Of a DNA stretch of 64,000 nt, positions 46,801 to 57,666 are shown in pieces. Positions within the stretch are counted from its first letter, which is position 1; every line of letters starts with the position of its first letter. The notes beneath the pieces are model-generated. The model worked only from the letters and a program-made list of their open reading frames with translations, was not told the origin of the DNA and ran no database searches. The stretch lies in the NCBI GenBank assembly GCA_016169945.1, contig JADLSH010000236.1, forward strand, positions 620,001-684,000. The letters run 5' to 3'. The position numbers and the translations under genes were made by a program. This DNA comes from Trachythela sp. YZ-2020. Taxonomy: Eukaryota; Cnidaria; Anthozoa; Malacalcyonacea; Clavulariidae.

Positions 46801-47308
46801 CTCCATGTTTGTTGGAGATTGTTATACTTGAACTGTTCTCCATGTTTGTTGGAGATTGTTATACTTGAACTGTTCTCCATGTTTGTTGGAGATTGTTATA
46901 CTTGAACTGTTCTCCATGTTTGTTGGAGATTGTTATACTTGAACTGTTCTCCATGTTTGTTGGAGATTGATATACTTGAACTGTTCTTCATGTTTGTTGG
47001 AGATTGTTATACTTGGACTGTTCTCCATGTTTGTTGGAGATTGTTATATTTGAACTGTTCTCCATGTTTGTTGGAGATTGTTATATTTGAACTGTTCTCC
47101 ATGTTTGTTGGAGATTGTTATATTTGAACTGTTCTCCATGTTTGTTGGAGATTGTTATATTTGAAATGTTCTCCATGTTTGTTGGAGATTGTTATATTTG
47201 AAATGTTCTCCATGTTTGTTGGAGATTGTTATACTTGAACTGTTCTCCATGTTTGTTGGAGATTGTTATACTTGAACTGTTCTCCATGTTTGTTGGGGAT
47301 TTTACACT
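40836..47308. repeat. 6.5-kb minisatellite, about 175 units of 37 bp with hairpin
   Basis: The 37-bp unit is TGTTCTCCATGTTTGTTGGA, then GATTGTTATACTTGAAC. Each unit holds TCTCCA-TGTTTGT-TGGAGA, a 6-bp stem with a 7-base loop. Common variants are GGAGAT/GGGGAT, ATACTT/ATATTT and rare CATGTTTGATGG. The first 4.5 kb shows many truncated units while 43.0-47.2 kb is very regular. The diagnostic left edge (CTCCATGTTTGTGGAGATT with a TTTATTTTA tract) recurs at 45322, 4482 bp after its first copy at 40840. A rare pair of variants (CTTAAACTG, then GTGCTCC) recurs 518 bp apart (45828 and 46346), which is 14 units. Open frames across it carry no coding signal. Confidence 0.95.
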
Positions 47309-48499
47309 TGAAGCAGCTTTTTCTGTTTTCAGATGGCCAACAATGCTCATTGAAATCAATATGTGTTGGCTGGAGCGGTTTGCAGTTGTTTTCAGATTCC
47401 CCACTTGTGCCGTCGCAGAATTAGGCCACTCCAAATTAGACTTTAGTTTCCCGTCCACCGCCCGCGTCTCCTAGAATGGGCCGCGTGATTTGTCCATTAT
47501 TGACATTTTGTTTCCATTATTGACATTTTGTTTTCATTATTCGCCATTTGAACTGTCAATTAGATTAATCTACCAATATTTCCATATACACAACGACGTA
47601 AAAACGAGTAAACGACGAAAAACAAGTAAACAACTAAAGAAAGCGAAAAAGCGGGTATTTTTTGGTATCAATCAAGGGACTGGGTACGAGATTTGTATTA
47701 ACCGCTGGGATTCAAGAAATGTGCGACGGCACACATCGTTCTCGCTGGAATTCAGCAAGCAATGCCTTCGCATGTTTTCTTTAGGCAGGCATATTTCCTT
47801 GGCTCATTTGAATTATTTCAAGTATGTTGGTAAACGTTAACGTGTATGCTTCGTGTGAAGGCTGTTTAACGACAGTTTTAAAATGGACCATTCTAAATGT
47901 CGAAGACGAAAGAATGAGCGTGGATGTTTTCTACAAATCAGTCAGTTAAGCTGTTGACACATTCTATTATAATTATAATGAATCATTATAAATATGCATT
48001 TTCTATAAATAGCATTATCATTCTATATTGGCCCTATTTATTATGTATTAATTTTAACAATGGAGCGGGAAAGACTGTAAATTCTGCTCTTTGTTTTGTG
48101 TTATATAGACCTATATATAACTTCAATGTACTCGCGCAATCAAGCGTATTTTGAAGGCACTCTGTTTAATATGTGATATAGTGGCTCTCCTATCAAGGGT
48201 CTCCACAAATGTTATTAAAAATGTGCTACTGCTCAGCTAGTAGAATCTATATTACGCAAACTGCATTGGCATGTACGTGTACATAATCACAAAAGATATT
48301 GTGTGCCAGTATCATGTAACTATTGGGAATATTTATATTTGAAAAACGTTTTGACTCTGTGCTACGAGTATAAATAGCCAATAAACCTTTTCAGTTATTA
48401 CATATTGATTGCCTATACCATTTATATATGGTGTTTTTCAGATTGTGCAACCAATAATGAACGATAAAGAACATGTTGAAATTGAGGAGGTTTAGATAG
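47309..48499. other. Region between minisatellite and transposase-like pseudogene
   Basis: Open frames at 47226-47474 and 47490-47840 have no recognisable domain. The second includes a very basic stretch (KTSKRRKTSKQLKKAKKR). I cannot tell whether they are diverged 5' parts of the transposase-like element or chance. Confidence 0.35.
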
Positions 48500-51129
48500 G
48501 AAAATCAAAGGAATCTCTTGATCTTGACCGAATTGGTGATCACAATTCAAGCACTGTCTGATGTTTCGTGGTACATAGATGGTTCCCATGCCACACTCTC
48601 TGAACGAAACTGTGAAATCCCAGTCATGTTTCAGAAGTTTAATGGCTACAACAAAGCACAAGATCACAAACATCGAAAGCGTCATGTTATTTTTGGACAC
48701 TCCCAAAAGCTATTTTCAGTTCTTCAGCACTCATTCTGGAGCCGTTCAGGATGGATCGAACTGAAAGCATCAGTTGAACAGTTGGCTCGTTCATTGGCTA
48801 GCTATGCTGACCAGCTACTGGCTAAACGAATTCGAGATATTGGTCAAAATTTAAATCTTCGATTTACTGGTGTTCGTCTTTCCCCCCACCATATTTGGAA
48901 CCAATCTAAAAGGCCATCGTGACAGCTGGTCCTAACCAACCTGTGGAGCTTGGTGACCTATTACCTAGTGACCGCAGGAGGAGGTATGACTGGCTGATGG
49001 AGCTGAAAAAGGGTCTGCAGATACCCCTTATACATGTTTCATATGCACCCGGCGGGAATGTTGGAAATTTAAATTGGTTGTGGCATTCTACAGCAACAGA
49101 TATTGACAATGTATTGCAGACAACCCAGCCTAAAGAAAATTCCCCAATACCACAAGCGAGATATGAGAAGGGATATGTTTGAGAAGTTTGGACTGGTGAT
49201 GCCAACAACAAAAAAGTCAGTGCTGCGAGCCTTGTACAAAGATTTGGTTGGGGACTATTCAGCTTCAGCCAACCTCGATGAATCGGAAATAGATGAAAGA
49301 GTTGCAACACTGCTTGAACTAGAAGAACCATCTTTAGTGTATGACCTGCGAGACCATTTCAACGGCAAAGAATCAAAGTTTGATGTCTTCTGGCAGAAAG
49401 CCAAAGAGTACCTAGAAGAGGACATTGGTACTGCTGTGGATGACCGAAGACATTCAACCGTATTACACGTAGCGAAGGCTATATCAGTAAGAGACTTGCG
49501 TGAACAAGTTTCAGCGAGGTGTCCAGATGGCACTCCTATCCCTTGTGACGAATGGATACGTCTCCAGTTTGCACCCATTTGTGCAACGTCAAGAACAGCA
49601 CTCAGATACACCGAGCGCTTGAAGGTCAGACATCGAGTACAGCAGCGACAGTGGCGAAAACGGCACAAAGATTCTCATTATGCTGCCTGTATCTACCGTT
49701 ATGAGAGGGAGTATGTTGTTTTGATGAGGTCTTATTCAATATTTCTCAGCATTGATGACAAGCATAAAGTGAAAGTTGGCGAGCCTGACTCACCTGTTGC
49801 TTCTGCTGAGCGTGGACGTGAAGTTGTTGTTCCAGTTGGATGTCAGTTACTGGCAGAAGATCATGATTTTACCAAGTTTAGCATTATCCCATCCCTAATC
49901 CTCCACACAGATATACCAGAAGAGATCAGTGGTTCATGGTATGATGGTCAGGTCATGGTGATGTTGAAAGAAGGAGCCTTTGAACCTTCTTCATCAGCTC
50001 GTCACTCTGCAGAGATGGCTACAATCATTGAGCAGAAAGTTCCTAACCTCTCAGTCCTATTTATTTATTCTGATGGAGGTCCAGATCGTCGATTGACGTA
50101 TCTCTCAGTCAAGTTGGCACTTATCGCTCTGTATTTGAAGCAAAACTTGGATTACCTTTGCGCTGCACGAACTGCGCCGTATCACTCATATCGCAATCCA
50201 GTTGAACGAATTATGTCTATTCTGAAATGGAAACGTTAACAATCAGTTGCAACAGTATGAAGGCATTGCGCAAAGTTGCGGAAGGAAAACCGCTGTTCAA
50301 AGATGCAAGCATGGATTCCATAGCTCCGGTGAAAGTGATGCTCACTGATGTGGTTCGTCGTCTGGAGCTAAAGCAAAAAAGTTTCAGGTGTTCACTGCAG
50401 CAACTCAAGATGAATTAGATGAGCTCTGGGGTCATTGTCCGTCATCGACCAATAATTCCAGTTGCGCCACAACGAGAAAGTTAATGTCAAAAATCTCTTG
50501 CAGAATTTCTTATTCCCACTGTTGTAGGGAAAGGCACTACTTCTTCGACATCCTGAAGTGTGGAAAGTTGGAACGTTCTATATGTTCACCTCCCAGGCTT
50601 CCTGCTGCTGAATTCGCAAAGTTAAATCACTTTCCCGATCCTCTATATGATGGCCACTATAAGCCATTTAGTGAAGTCTTTGGCAAGGCAGCTACGGAAG
50701 AGCATCGTCCGTCGAAAATTCAAGCAAAGCAGCGAGCTCTGCCATTTTACTCCAGTAAAGAATACACAAATGATGTTGTTGTGTGAAGAATGCTCAATGT
50801 GGAGGCTGATCTATTCGAAAAGAAAGCTGAAGAATGTGGAAAAGATGAAGCTTGAGCAGGCACTAGATGGCATGTCTTTTTCTTGTGGAGCACATTTATA
50901 GGATGCTGACATTCCGGAACACCTCAAAGATACTGTTTTTGTCCGTCGGATGTCTTGTGAAGAGCCAGTGGAGAAACTTTATTATTCGGCAAAGTTTCAA
51001 GACATCTGCGTCCACTGCGCAGGTGAAGTTGCACCTTGGAATGACTTGGAAGCACATTATCCACAGTGTGATGATTGCTCGGACAAACCAAAGATTCCAA
51101 ATACAAAGAAGAAAATAATTGACAAATAG
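48500..51129 (+). pseudogene. DDE-transposase-like protein, multiple frameshifts
   Basis: Coding sense jumps between frames: 48518-48918, 48919-49180, 49160-50225, 50227-50400, 50388-50786, ~50790-50890 and ~50905-51129. Visible blocks in order are KHRKRHVIFGHSQKLF, GGNVGNLNWLWHST, FLSIDDKHKVKVGEP, VLFIYSDGGPDRR, APYHSYRNPVERIMS, ICSPPRLPAAEF and a C-terminal Cys/His motif CVHCAGEVAPWNDLEAHYPQC. The Asp of SIDDKH, the Asp of YSDGGPD and the Glu of NPVER are the likely DDE triad of an RNase H-fold transposase. From memory, related multi-copy proteins occur in cnidarian and sponge genomes; I do not know a family name. At least five frame breaks mean it is dead here. Confidence 0.65.
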
Positions 51130-51315
51130 ACTACCATATCATTTTCAATGAAAAACGTTCTTGACACGTTCATTTCGTACAGTTGTACACGTGTTGCTAT
51201 AAAGTTTGTTTTTATATTACATGTTTGTTATGCATGTTGTTTTTCACTGAATCTCACTTGACTTGAAATTGCGTAAAAACAAACTGCGCGACGGAAACTC
51301 TGCCACTTAATAATA

Positions 51316-51446
51316 GGGACCTTACGCAAACACGACGGTAATCTCAACAACGACGTCTCTTAAACAATATAGTTCTGCAACCAAAATAATAAGATTGAAT
51401 AATTTCTACTCCCAAGAGTAATCCCACCCACCTTGCGTAAGGTCCC
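51316..51446. mobile_element. GGGACCTTACGCAA MITE
   Basis: Terminal repeats GGGACCTTACGCAA and TTGCGTAAGGTCCC bound 131 bp. TAATA occurs on both flanks (51311-51315 and 51447-51451). It is non-coding. Confidence 0.8.
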
Positions 51447-51594
51447 TAATATTAATATAGGCACTGGCAAAGATAAATTACTACCTTTTTACGAACTAGG
51501 CGAACGTATGAATCGAGAAATGAAAATATAAATGGCTTTTGGTACTGCAAACATAATTTCTAAAGCAATGTTTATAAAACAGAAAGACCACTGG

Positions 51595-51800
51595 CCTGTT
51601 ACCAGGGAGGGTTTTGCTACGCAGCTGTCTGAAGCATTTCGTTTCTGAGGTCTTAACTCTGCTCGTGCTAAATCTCATAGTTTTAGAATTGGTGCCGCTT
51701 CTTATGTTGTGGAACAGGGGATGATTGATGCTCAAATTCGTACCATGCATGGGTCGATGGAAGTCGAATGCTTTTCATAAATACATTCGAGTTCCATGTT
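51595..51800 (+). pseudogene. C-terminal fragment of a tyrosine recombinase
   Basis: The plus strand reads VTREGFATQLSEAFRF, a stop, then SARAKSHSFRIGAASYVVEQ and GMIDAQIRTM. After one frameshift it continues NAFHKYIRVP. H-S-F-R-I-G-A-A is the His-x-x-Arg box of tyrosine recombinases, and KYIR supplies the catalytic Tyr. This matches the integrase end of DIRS/Ngaro- or Crypton-type elements. One internal stop and one frameshift show it is inactive. The dispersed repeat at 51799 begins right at its end, so both may be the tail of one element. Confidence 0.75.
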
Positions 51801-51999
51801 CAGGATGAAATCTATATAGGCTTTATAGGTCAACTACCCCCAAAAGACGCTAGAATTCGTTGATGAATTGAACACATATATAAATTTACTCAAATTTATT
51901 CTTGCTTCATTACGTCAAATTTGTATTATCTTTATAGCTGGTAAATTATGGCAAACAAACTCTAATTATTACATTTTTACAGCTATTTAATTTAATATG
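51799..51999 (+). repeat. Dispersed repeat, uninterrupted copy (partner at 32956)
   Basis: GTTCAGGATGAAATCTATAT to ACAGCTATTTAATTTAAT. It corresponds to 32958-33006 joined directly to 33835-33981, so it acts as the empty-site reference for the insertion there. Confidence 0.75.
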
Positions 52000-52055
52000 A
52001 TTAGCTACTTAAGTCCTGTAGCTATAGCATGTTTATCCAAACTTAATATCGTGCG

Positions 52056-52061
52056 TTTATT
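52056..52061 (-). terminator. Polyadenylation signal of the WNDGLWGREL gene
   Basis: AATAAA on the minus strand, eight bases after the stop codon, as in the VGGWW gene. Confidence 0.65.
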
Positions 52062-52069
52062 TTCCATTA

Positions 52070-52300
52070 TCATGATTCGTCGACATCGTGGATTTTCTCA
52101 TCGTTCTGTAGTTGTGATATTTTTCTTCCCTTTCCTAGATAATGTTGTTGCTTGATGATTTCTTCAGCTAACTTCATTGTTTCAGCATCAATTTTGGGTT
52201 TCATTCGCTTACGCAATTCTCTTCCCCAGAGTCCATCATTCCATGCGATTGTTTGCGATAGACAGAGTACTAGCAAGAGGAACACGATTGCTGTTTTCAT
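52070..52300 (-). CDS. GLWamide-like precursor with WNDGLWGREL
   Basis: A 76-residue protein. Signal peptide at residues 1-19 (AIVFLLLVLCLSQTIA, cut after TIA). The mature chain would begin directly with WNDGLWGRELRKR (residues 20-32). Cleavage at Arg27 and amidation through Gly26 would release WNDGLW-amide as the N-terminal product. GLWGR is the processing signature of cnidarian GLWamide precursors, some of which are also cut at a single basic residue. The remaining 44 residues are charged with an amphipathic helix (IDAETMKLAEEIIKQQH). A 3' splice site (AAATTTAG) ends 3 bases before the ATG. Having a single peptide copy is unusual for a GLWamide gene, so a non-amidated hormone or other secreted factor remains possible. 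Confidence 0.78.
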   Translation of the reverse strand: MKTAIVFLLLVLCLSQTIAWNDGLWGRELRKRMKPKIDAETMKLAEEIIKQQHYLGKGRKISQLQNDEKIHDVDES

Positions 52301-52842
52301 TTTCTAAATTTCATAAATACAAAACAGTTTCAGTTGTGAATCCTACCAGTGCTTGCGTTTAAACCAACCGCAAAAAAGAAAAACTATTTTTGCTCAGTGC
52401 ATTCCCTTGGCACCTAGCTATATTTATTTTTGAATCCAAAGAATCAACTGAGATAAATTTTCCTTAGAAAACAAGTGATACAAAGGAAAGCAAACTTGTC
52501 CATTATATAGTTTGTCTTTCACTGATTTTTGGCTTTGCCTACCAAAATTAATAAATTTACTATCGAGACATTTAATTTGAAAAAGAAAATCAGTGATCTT
52601 GACTCTTGAGTATAATCTTGTTTCAATTTGTAGACTAATATTGAGGACAAAATCGTATCTTTGTTTGTTTGTTAAGATACCAAATCTATTTCGTTAAAAA
52701 ATCTTAGATTAAGTAGGCCGGGTGTATTATATAATTTAGCTTGGATAATTGCAAGAAAAACTAGCACATGCAGAATGTAAACTTTATTCATGTTGTTGTA
52801 AATATACATAACTGAACAACATATCAATTGACATATACTTAC

Positions 52843-52925
52843 GTACGTTTTACTGAAGTAGACGTTCAAAAATTGAGGAGCAGGATTCTGTAACAGCGGA
52901 TGCAGGCTTTAACGTGGATTCTGTG
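52843..52925 (-). other. 5' UTR exon of the WNDGLWGREL gene
   Basis: The minus strand exon ends AAAACGTAC before a consensus donor GTAAGT (52842 downward). The intron (52304-52842, 539 bases) ends GAAATTTAG. The exon start is estimated from the TATA box 30 bases upstream. Confidence 0.6.
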
Positions 52926-52949
52926 GAAGATTAACAAAATCTCTGGCAA

Positions 52950-52956
52950 TTTATAT
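52950..52956 (-). promoter_or_regulatory. TATA box of the WNDGLWGREL gene
   Basis: The minus strand reads GCATATAAATTGCC. Confidence 0.5.
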
Positions 52957-54120
52957 GCTCTGAGATCTCCGTCCTTAGAAGCCGAACATATTACGTCTTT
53001 GCAGGTGTTGTGTAAAGTAAATTGCCAATGCAGGTGGGAGGTGTAAGAAACTTCAAGACATCAGAAATATGCCGAAACGCTATCACTTACACTAAAACTC
53101 ATTTTCACAATACATTGGGTAATGAATGAGTTGGCAGTATACTGTTTCTGCAGCTAGGTGCACTGGAAATGACAGAATGTGTATATTCTAGGGCTAGACC
53201 AGGACGTTCTTAAGAAAGCACTTCACTTGGATATTAGTAATTAAACAAGTTAGTTTTGTTTTAACAGTTTGCAGACCTAATTAAGGAGAAATCATGTCGG
53301 TATTAAGTTATTACAGATTTTGAGTTATCTATGATTGATCATAAACCATTGTGGTATCTAGACATCTAAATTAATTATATATGCAACCTGCATCTCGGGG
53401 CAGTGTTTTCAGAATATGAAAATTCGGTTACATCTATAAACCCTCTTTTTGCAGACTTCTGCCTTTTCGTCCGAATGGACGATTACATGCAGTATTTGTA
53501 ATTTTATATAAAATTTCACAGTATAACAGAGTTGTTGTAAATTACTAATTGGCGGCATTTCTTTGTATCTAACGGTTTGATAATTTAAACAGGGAATTTT
53601 CCCATTTTAGAATTGATTTCAAAATATATATTTGAAAATGTGTAGGCGTGCAATAACTAGATCGCGACATGCTGAGAGCTTACATGCACGATATATGTTA
53701 TCCATATCCAGTCCTTGATCTTGCACACAGTAAATCAGTTTTAGCAAAAATAGTGATCTTTATTTGGTTGACTAGAAAAACTTAACTTAAAATCCTTTAT
53801 TTTCTACAAGCTTAGTTAGCTGTAGTTATAGTAGGGGCAAAATCAAATTATTATTGGACGTGCACTCGTAAACTGCATAGTTTAGTTTTCTGCTTCAAAC
53901 AAGAGCTCTGTCACCATCCTGCCAATAATTTATGCTATATATTTATTATATTATATACATATAATGTATAACAGAAGTAGAACATTCATGTTGTTAAACA
54001 TTAAGCAAAGTAAACTTATTAGTTGACGTGAAATATTATGTAATCTTTTTAAATAAAGCTCTGCAATCAGTTATAACGGTTTATAAGTGCATGTAAAATA
54101 ATGCAGAGGTTTATATTCAT
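52957..54120. other. Intergenic stretch, nothing recognised
   Basis: AT-rich sequence upstream of the 52.1-kb gene. No supported gene or element ends. Confidence 0.4.
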
Positions 54121-54443
54121 CTATATATATATTTCTAAAAATCATTAATTATTCATAAGCAAAATACAAAGGAAACTCATTAGCGTGAAGGAGTTTGATC
54201 TGATACAGAATCTATATGATTTGATATAGACTTGCTCAAATTTTTCTCCAAATATCAATTCATTTACAGCGTAGATAACATCAATCTTCAAGAATTCCAA
54301 CGCCAGTGAGCGTACAAAAGGAGTCATTTTAGAAGTCATATACAAACCTTACAGTTCGGCCTTTATCAGATCTAAAACACTCGGCTGCGCCTCGATGTTT
54401 TAAATCAGATAAAGACCTCTTGTGCGGTTTGTATATATTACTT
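54121..54443 (+). repeat. Dispersed repeat, copy 2 (partner at 17641)
   Basis: Same order of blocks as 17641-17930, with a slightly longer centre. It includes the CTTTATCAGATCTAAAACA hairpin. It ends TTTGTATATATTAC, without the TA microsatellite found after copy 1. Confidence 0.8.
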
Positions 54444-55419
54444 GTAAAACTCATTAATAATTCATAAACTGCGTGTATGATCTAATCAGTATATATTGAT
54501 TCATGTACTATTAAAACGTAAGACAGTTAAAATTTTTTGCAGATTTTCAGACGAAAATATGTATGTATTGCCATGTTTTTCTACAAATGATGTTTTTGTG
54601 TTTCCCGTGCACGCAGAAGTGTATCTGTAACTATACAATCCTTTGTACATATAATGTATGCGTAGTATTTTCCTTGTTCGCCAAAGCAGCATGGAAATAT
54701 ATATGCAATTGATTTTACGTTAAAAAGCAAATATTGAATAAGCATTTTTCCTAAAGTCAGTCCTACGCTCACGACAAGGCACCATTATTTTTTCATGGGC
54801 GTTTGTATCAAGTTGCAACAAATAAATTGATTGAATTTGTCATGGCAGGATCATGTCAAATGGAAATAATCAATCGGCTTTAAAACCGCCTTTATTAGCC
54901 GAGAAAAAGTTTTTATATCTTTATTCAAATACCTTTATGATTTTTACCGTATGGGGTATGAGTATATATAAGAAATGTATACAGCGTGCACCAAATGTTC
55001 TCTACTAGGCAATAATGTCACAATAGCATCATGAGCTTGTCATGAGTCAAAATGAATAGTTTTTTACCCATATGCTATATCATATTCTTCATATGATCTG
55101 TTTTTAAATCAACCTCCGGGCACATATAAGATTCTCAGTGGAACACAATAGATAACAGTAAATTGTGCAAATACACAGGATCCAGACGTACAGGTGTTTA
55201 CAGCCTAAAAATAACTTGCAGATTTAATAGAGCTTATTCTCAAACTCATGACTAAGTCATGCATGAGTAAAATACAAAAGAACTGAATCAGCACCATATC
55301 GTTGTCACGATATCACGATAATATATAAGCTTTCATCGTTTAAGTCAACATTCGGGTTGAATTAATTTCCTACAAACATTGGTTCGTTTGAGAAGCTAGC
55401 AGGGTATATCATACACACG
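54444..55419. other. Intergenic stretch, possible promoter at its end
   Basis: No gene supported. TAATATATAAGCTTTC near 55319-55334 is a possible plus-strand TATA box upstream of the LINE-fused frame at 55420. Confidence 0.35.
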
Positions 55420-55920
55420 ATGAAGTCGACAGCAGTTGTTATAGTGATGCTAATACGACCAGAATACATAAAGGATATGTTCAAACTTAGTCACAATCAC
55501 ATGTATCCGCTAAGGAGTAATGACTGTAAACTTTATTTAGAAAAACCCATCACTGACTTTATGAAGAAGTCCTTTTCATACCGGGGAGCTTCCTCATGGA
55601 ACAATCTCCCAAATGATGTTGTCAATGGTTACAAGCAACTCTCCGCAAGAAATTTTAAAACTTTAATTAATAATTACTTTAACGAGTTGGAGATGGATAG
55701 TCAGTGACAACATATTGTGGAGGATTGTTCGGAATGGGGTTATAAAATTAATGGGTCGACGTCTGTGAGAGTTAGTATGCATGCATGCATTGTAATTATA
55801 GAAACTGTTTTCGTCATGTTATAGTGTTTTAATATTTATTTTTAATATATGTATATAGACTAACGGCCCCTTGAAAAGCAGCACCGACGCTGAAGGGTCA
55901 CCGTTATCAAATAAATTGAA
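55420..55920 (+). mobile_element. 5'-truncated LINE 3' end
   Basis: The frame 55420-55707 reads RPEYIKDMFKLSHNHMYPLR, then SFSYRGASSWNNLPNDVV and NFKTLINNYFNELEM before its stop. This is the conserved tail of CR1/L2-type reverse transcriptase proteins (Y-L-R, SF-YRGA--WN-LP). A 3' UTR with a GCCCCTTGAAAAGC-type terminal motif and an ATAATAATAAT tail follows to about 55932. The first eleven codons (MKSTAVVIVML) are not LINE-like and resemble a signal-peptide start. Confidence 0.75.
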
Positions 55921-56057
55921 ATAATAATAATCTCAAAATATTTTTAAAAAACGCGGCAAGCACGCCTCGTTTTATAGTACACGTTCCTTCAAATCACTAT
56001 AATAAACTATTCTAATTCTCGCGTTATGATATATTGCACATTTTTAAAATTATGTAA

Positions 56058-56589
56058 GGGAGCAGTCATTAAGTATGTGTTGTGGGGGGGTGGGCGGAGG
56101 CTATTTGGGAGGGGTTCGAAACCATATTATGTTTTTAAGGAGGGGTTCGACAGATTTTTCGATAAAAAAGGGAGGGGCACTAAACCAAAAATCCAAGGAA
56201 TTATTGAACAAGATTTAACAAAATGACATTTAATAATATAGATGAGAATGCATCTATGCCTTAGCCCTAGGGAAGAAGACCTGCACGGTGCACCCATTGT
56301 ATGGTGCTATCTTGTCAATATTTTTCAACATCCCCCACCCCAACTTCCCACGTTTGTGCTTAGTATTGATAGGTAACAGATGACCTAAGTTTCAAAGGCC
56401 AACTCATTTTATTAGTTTTATCAAAAATGGTGGGTTATTTGCCTTCATTTTTAAGGAGGTATGAAATCTTTTTCGAAGAAATTGAGGGGTACCAAAAATT
56501 TTTTAAATGTATATGTGGGGTATGAAACATTTTTCAAAATTTCATATATAGCCTCCGCCCCCCATGATACATACTTAATGACTGCTCCC
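56058..56589. mobile_element. MITE with GGGAGCAGTCATTAAG termini and TAA duplication
   Basis: GGGAGCAGTCATTAAGTATG and CATACTTAATGACTGCTCCC are 20-bp terminal repeats. TAA flanks both ends (56055-56057 and 56590-56592), the duplication of PIF/Harbinger-type elements. The short frame inside is not a transposase. Confidence 0.85.
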
Positions 56590-56592
56590 TAA

Positions 56593-57666
56593 TGACTTTG
56601 AAACGCTGATAATTCTTAGTTTAAACATTTACCATGCAGACCTCTCAACTAAATGTAGTTTATCTGGCCTGTTACTTCATAGACTGGATTTTTCAATCAT
56701 TAAGAATGCAGTGAGGTGCAGGACATTAGGTATACAGTGTGGTGGAGGACACATTAAGTATAAGGAGGACATATATATATATATTAATAATTAATTCGCA
56801 AAAAGCTTTTAAAGTAATGTTTCTCGGATATACTATAAAATACCCGAAAAACATGATTTTAAAAGCATTTCGCGAATTAATATACTACAGGTTGAATCAT
56901 TGAATCCTAAATAAGATTGAATCATAGAATCTTGAGATTGATTCAATGATTCTTAAGATTGAATCACTTTGATTCAGGGACGTAGTGAAGCATCTGGAGT
57001 TGGGCGGTCGGTGGGGGGGGGTTCAATTAATTTTACCTGAAATTTTATAATGATTATAATAGACCTTTTTCTGATTGATTATCATTGTAATACAGAGTTG
57101 TTTAAAAATTAGGGGGATCAGAAGATTTTTATATTTTTGAAGCTCCAGGACTGCATTTCCGGCATTTTCTGAAGCAATTCTTCAAACGAATTGAGTCCAA
57201 ATTGACTGTATTTTGCATAAAATTTTAGTTATGTGGAAAGTAAATAGTTAAAGAAATCAGGTTCTTTCAAGTCATTTAACATTCAATTCTAGTTATCACT
57301 TTACAAAATATAACGACTTTAGGCCACTTTATCCCCCAAATGTTATCTGAAAATGTCAAAATTCACCTCGAATTTTACCTGATTCTTTTTTACCTTTTAC
57401 GGTTCGGGGTGTTACAGCAAAAACATTCATCGATTTTCTTGAATATTTTATTTCTGAATTTGATAAGATTTTACTATGACATGTTACATGACTTTTATAT
57501 TATTTTGTTAGCATGATAATCTATAGACATGCCGTGGGCTTGCTCAATGTCACTGTTATATAATTATGATATTCGTACCGATATTTACTGATATATGTAA
57601 ATAGGACATCCTATTATTTACATATATTTACTATTATGATGTATTTAGTATTAATCTAAGTTCCCT
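56593..57666. other. Intergenic stretch; 3' side of the 57.7-kb peptide gene
   Basis: Contains short direct repeats of TTGAATCATTGAATC-like sequence (56892-56975) and an AT-rich remainder. No gene seen. Confidence 0.4.

Noticed and set aside
40836..47308. CRISPR-like array (regular direct repeats with a palindrome)
   Set aside because: There are no unique spacers: the whole 37-bp period is repeated. The context is eukaryotic with no cas genes. It is a minisatellite.
47490..47840. 116-codon frame as a host gene
   Set aside because: No domain, signal peptide or splice support. The basic stretch alone is not enough.
48422..48706. Minus-strand 94-codon frame as an alternative gene
   Set aside because: It overlaps the plus-strand transposase-like coding sense, which continues through the following kilobases with recognisable blocks.
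56105..56125. GGTTCGAAACC resembling a tRNA B box
   Set aside because: It lies inside the MITE at 56058-56589 with no A box or acceptor stem.
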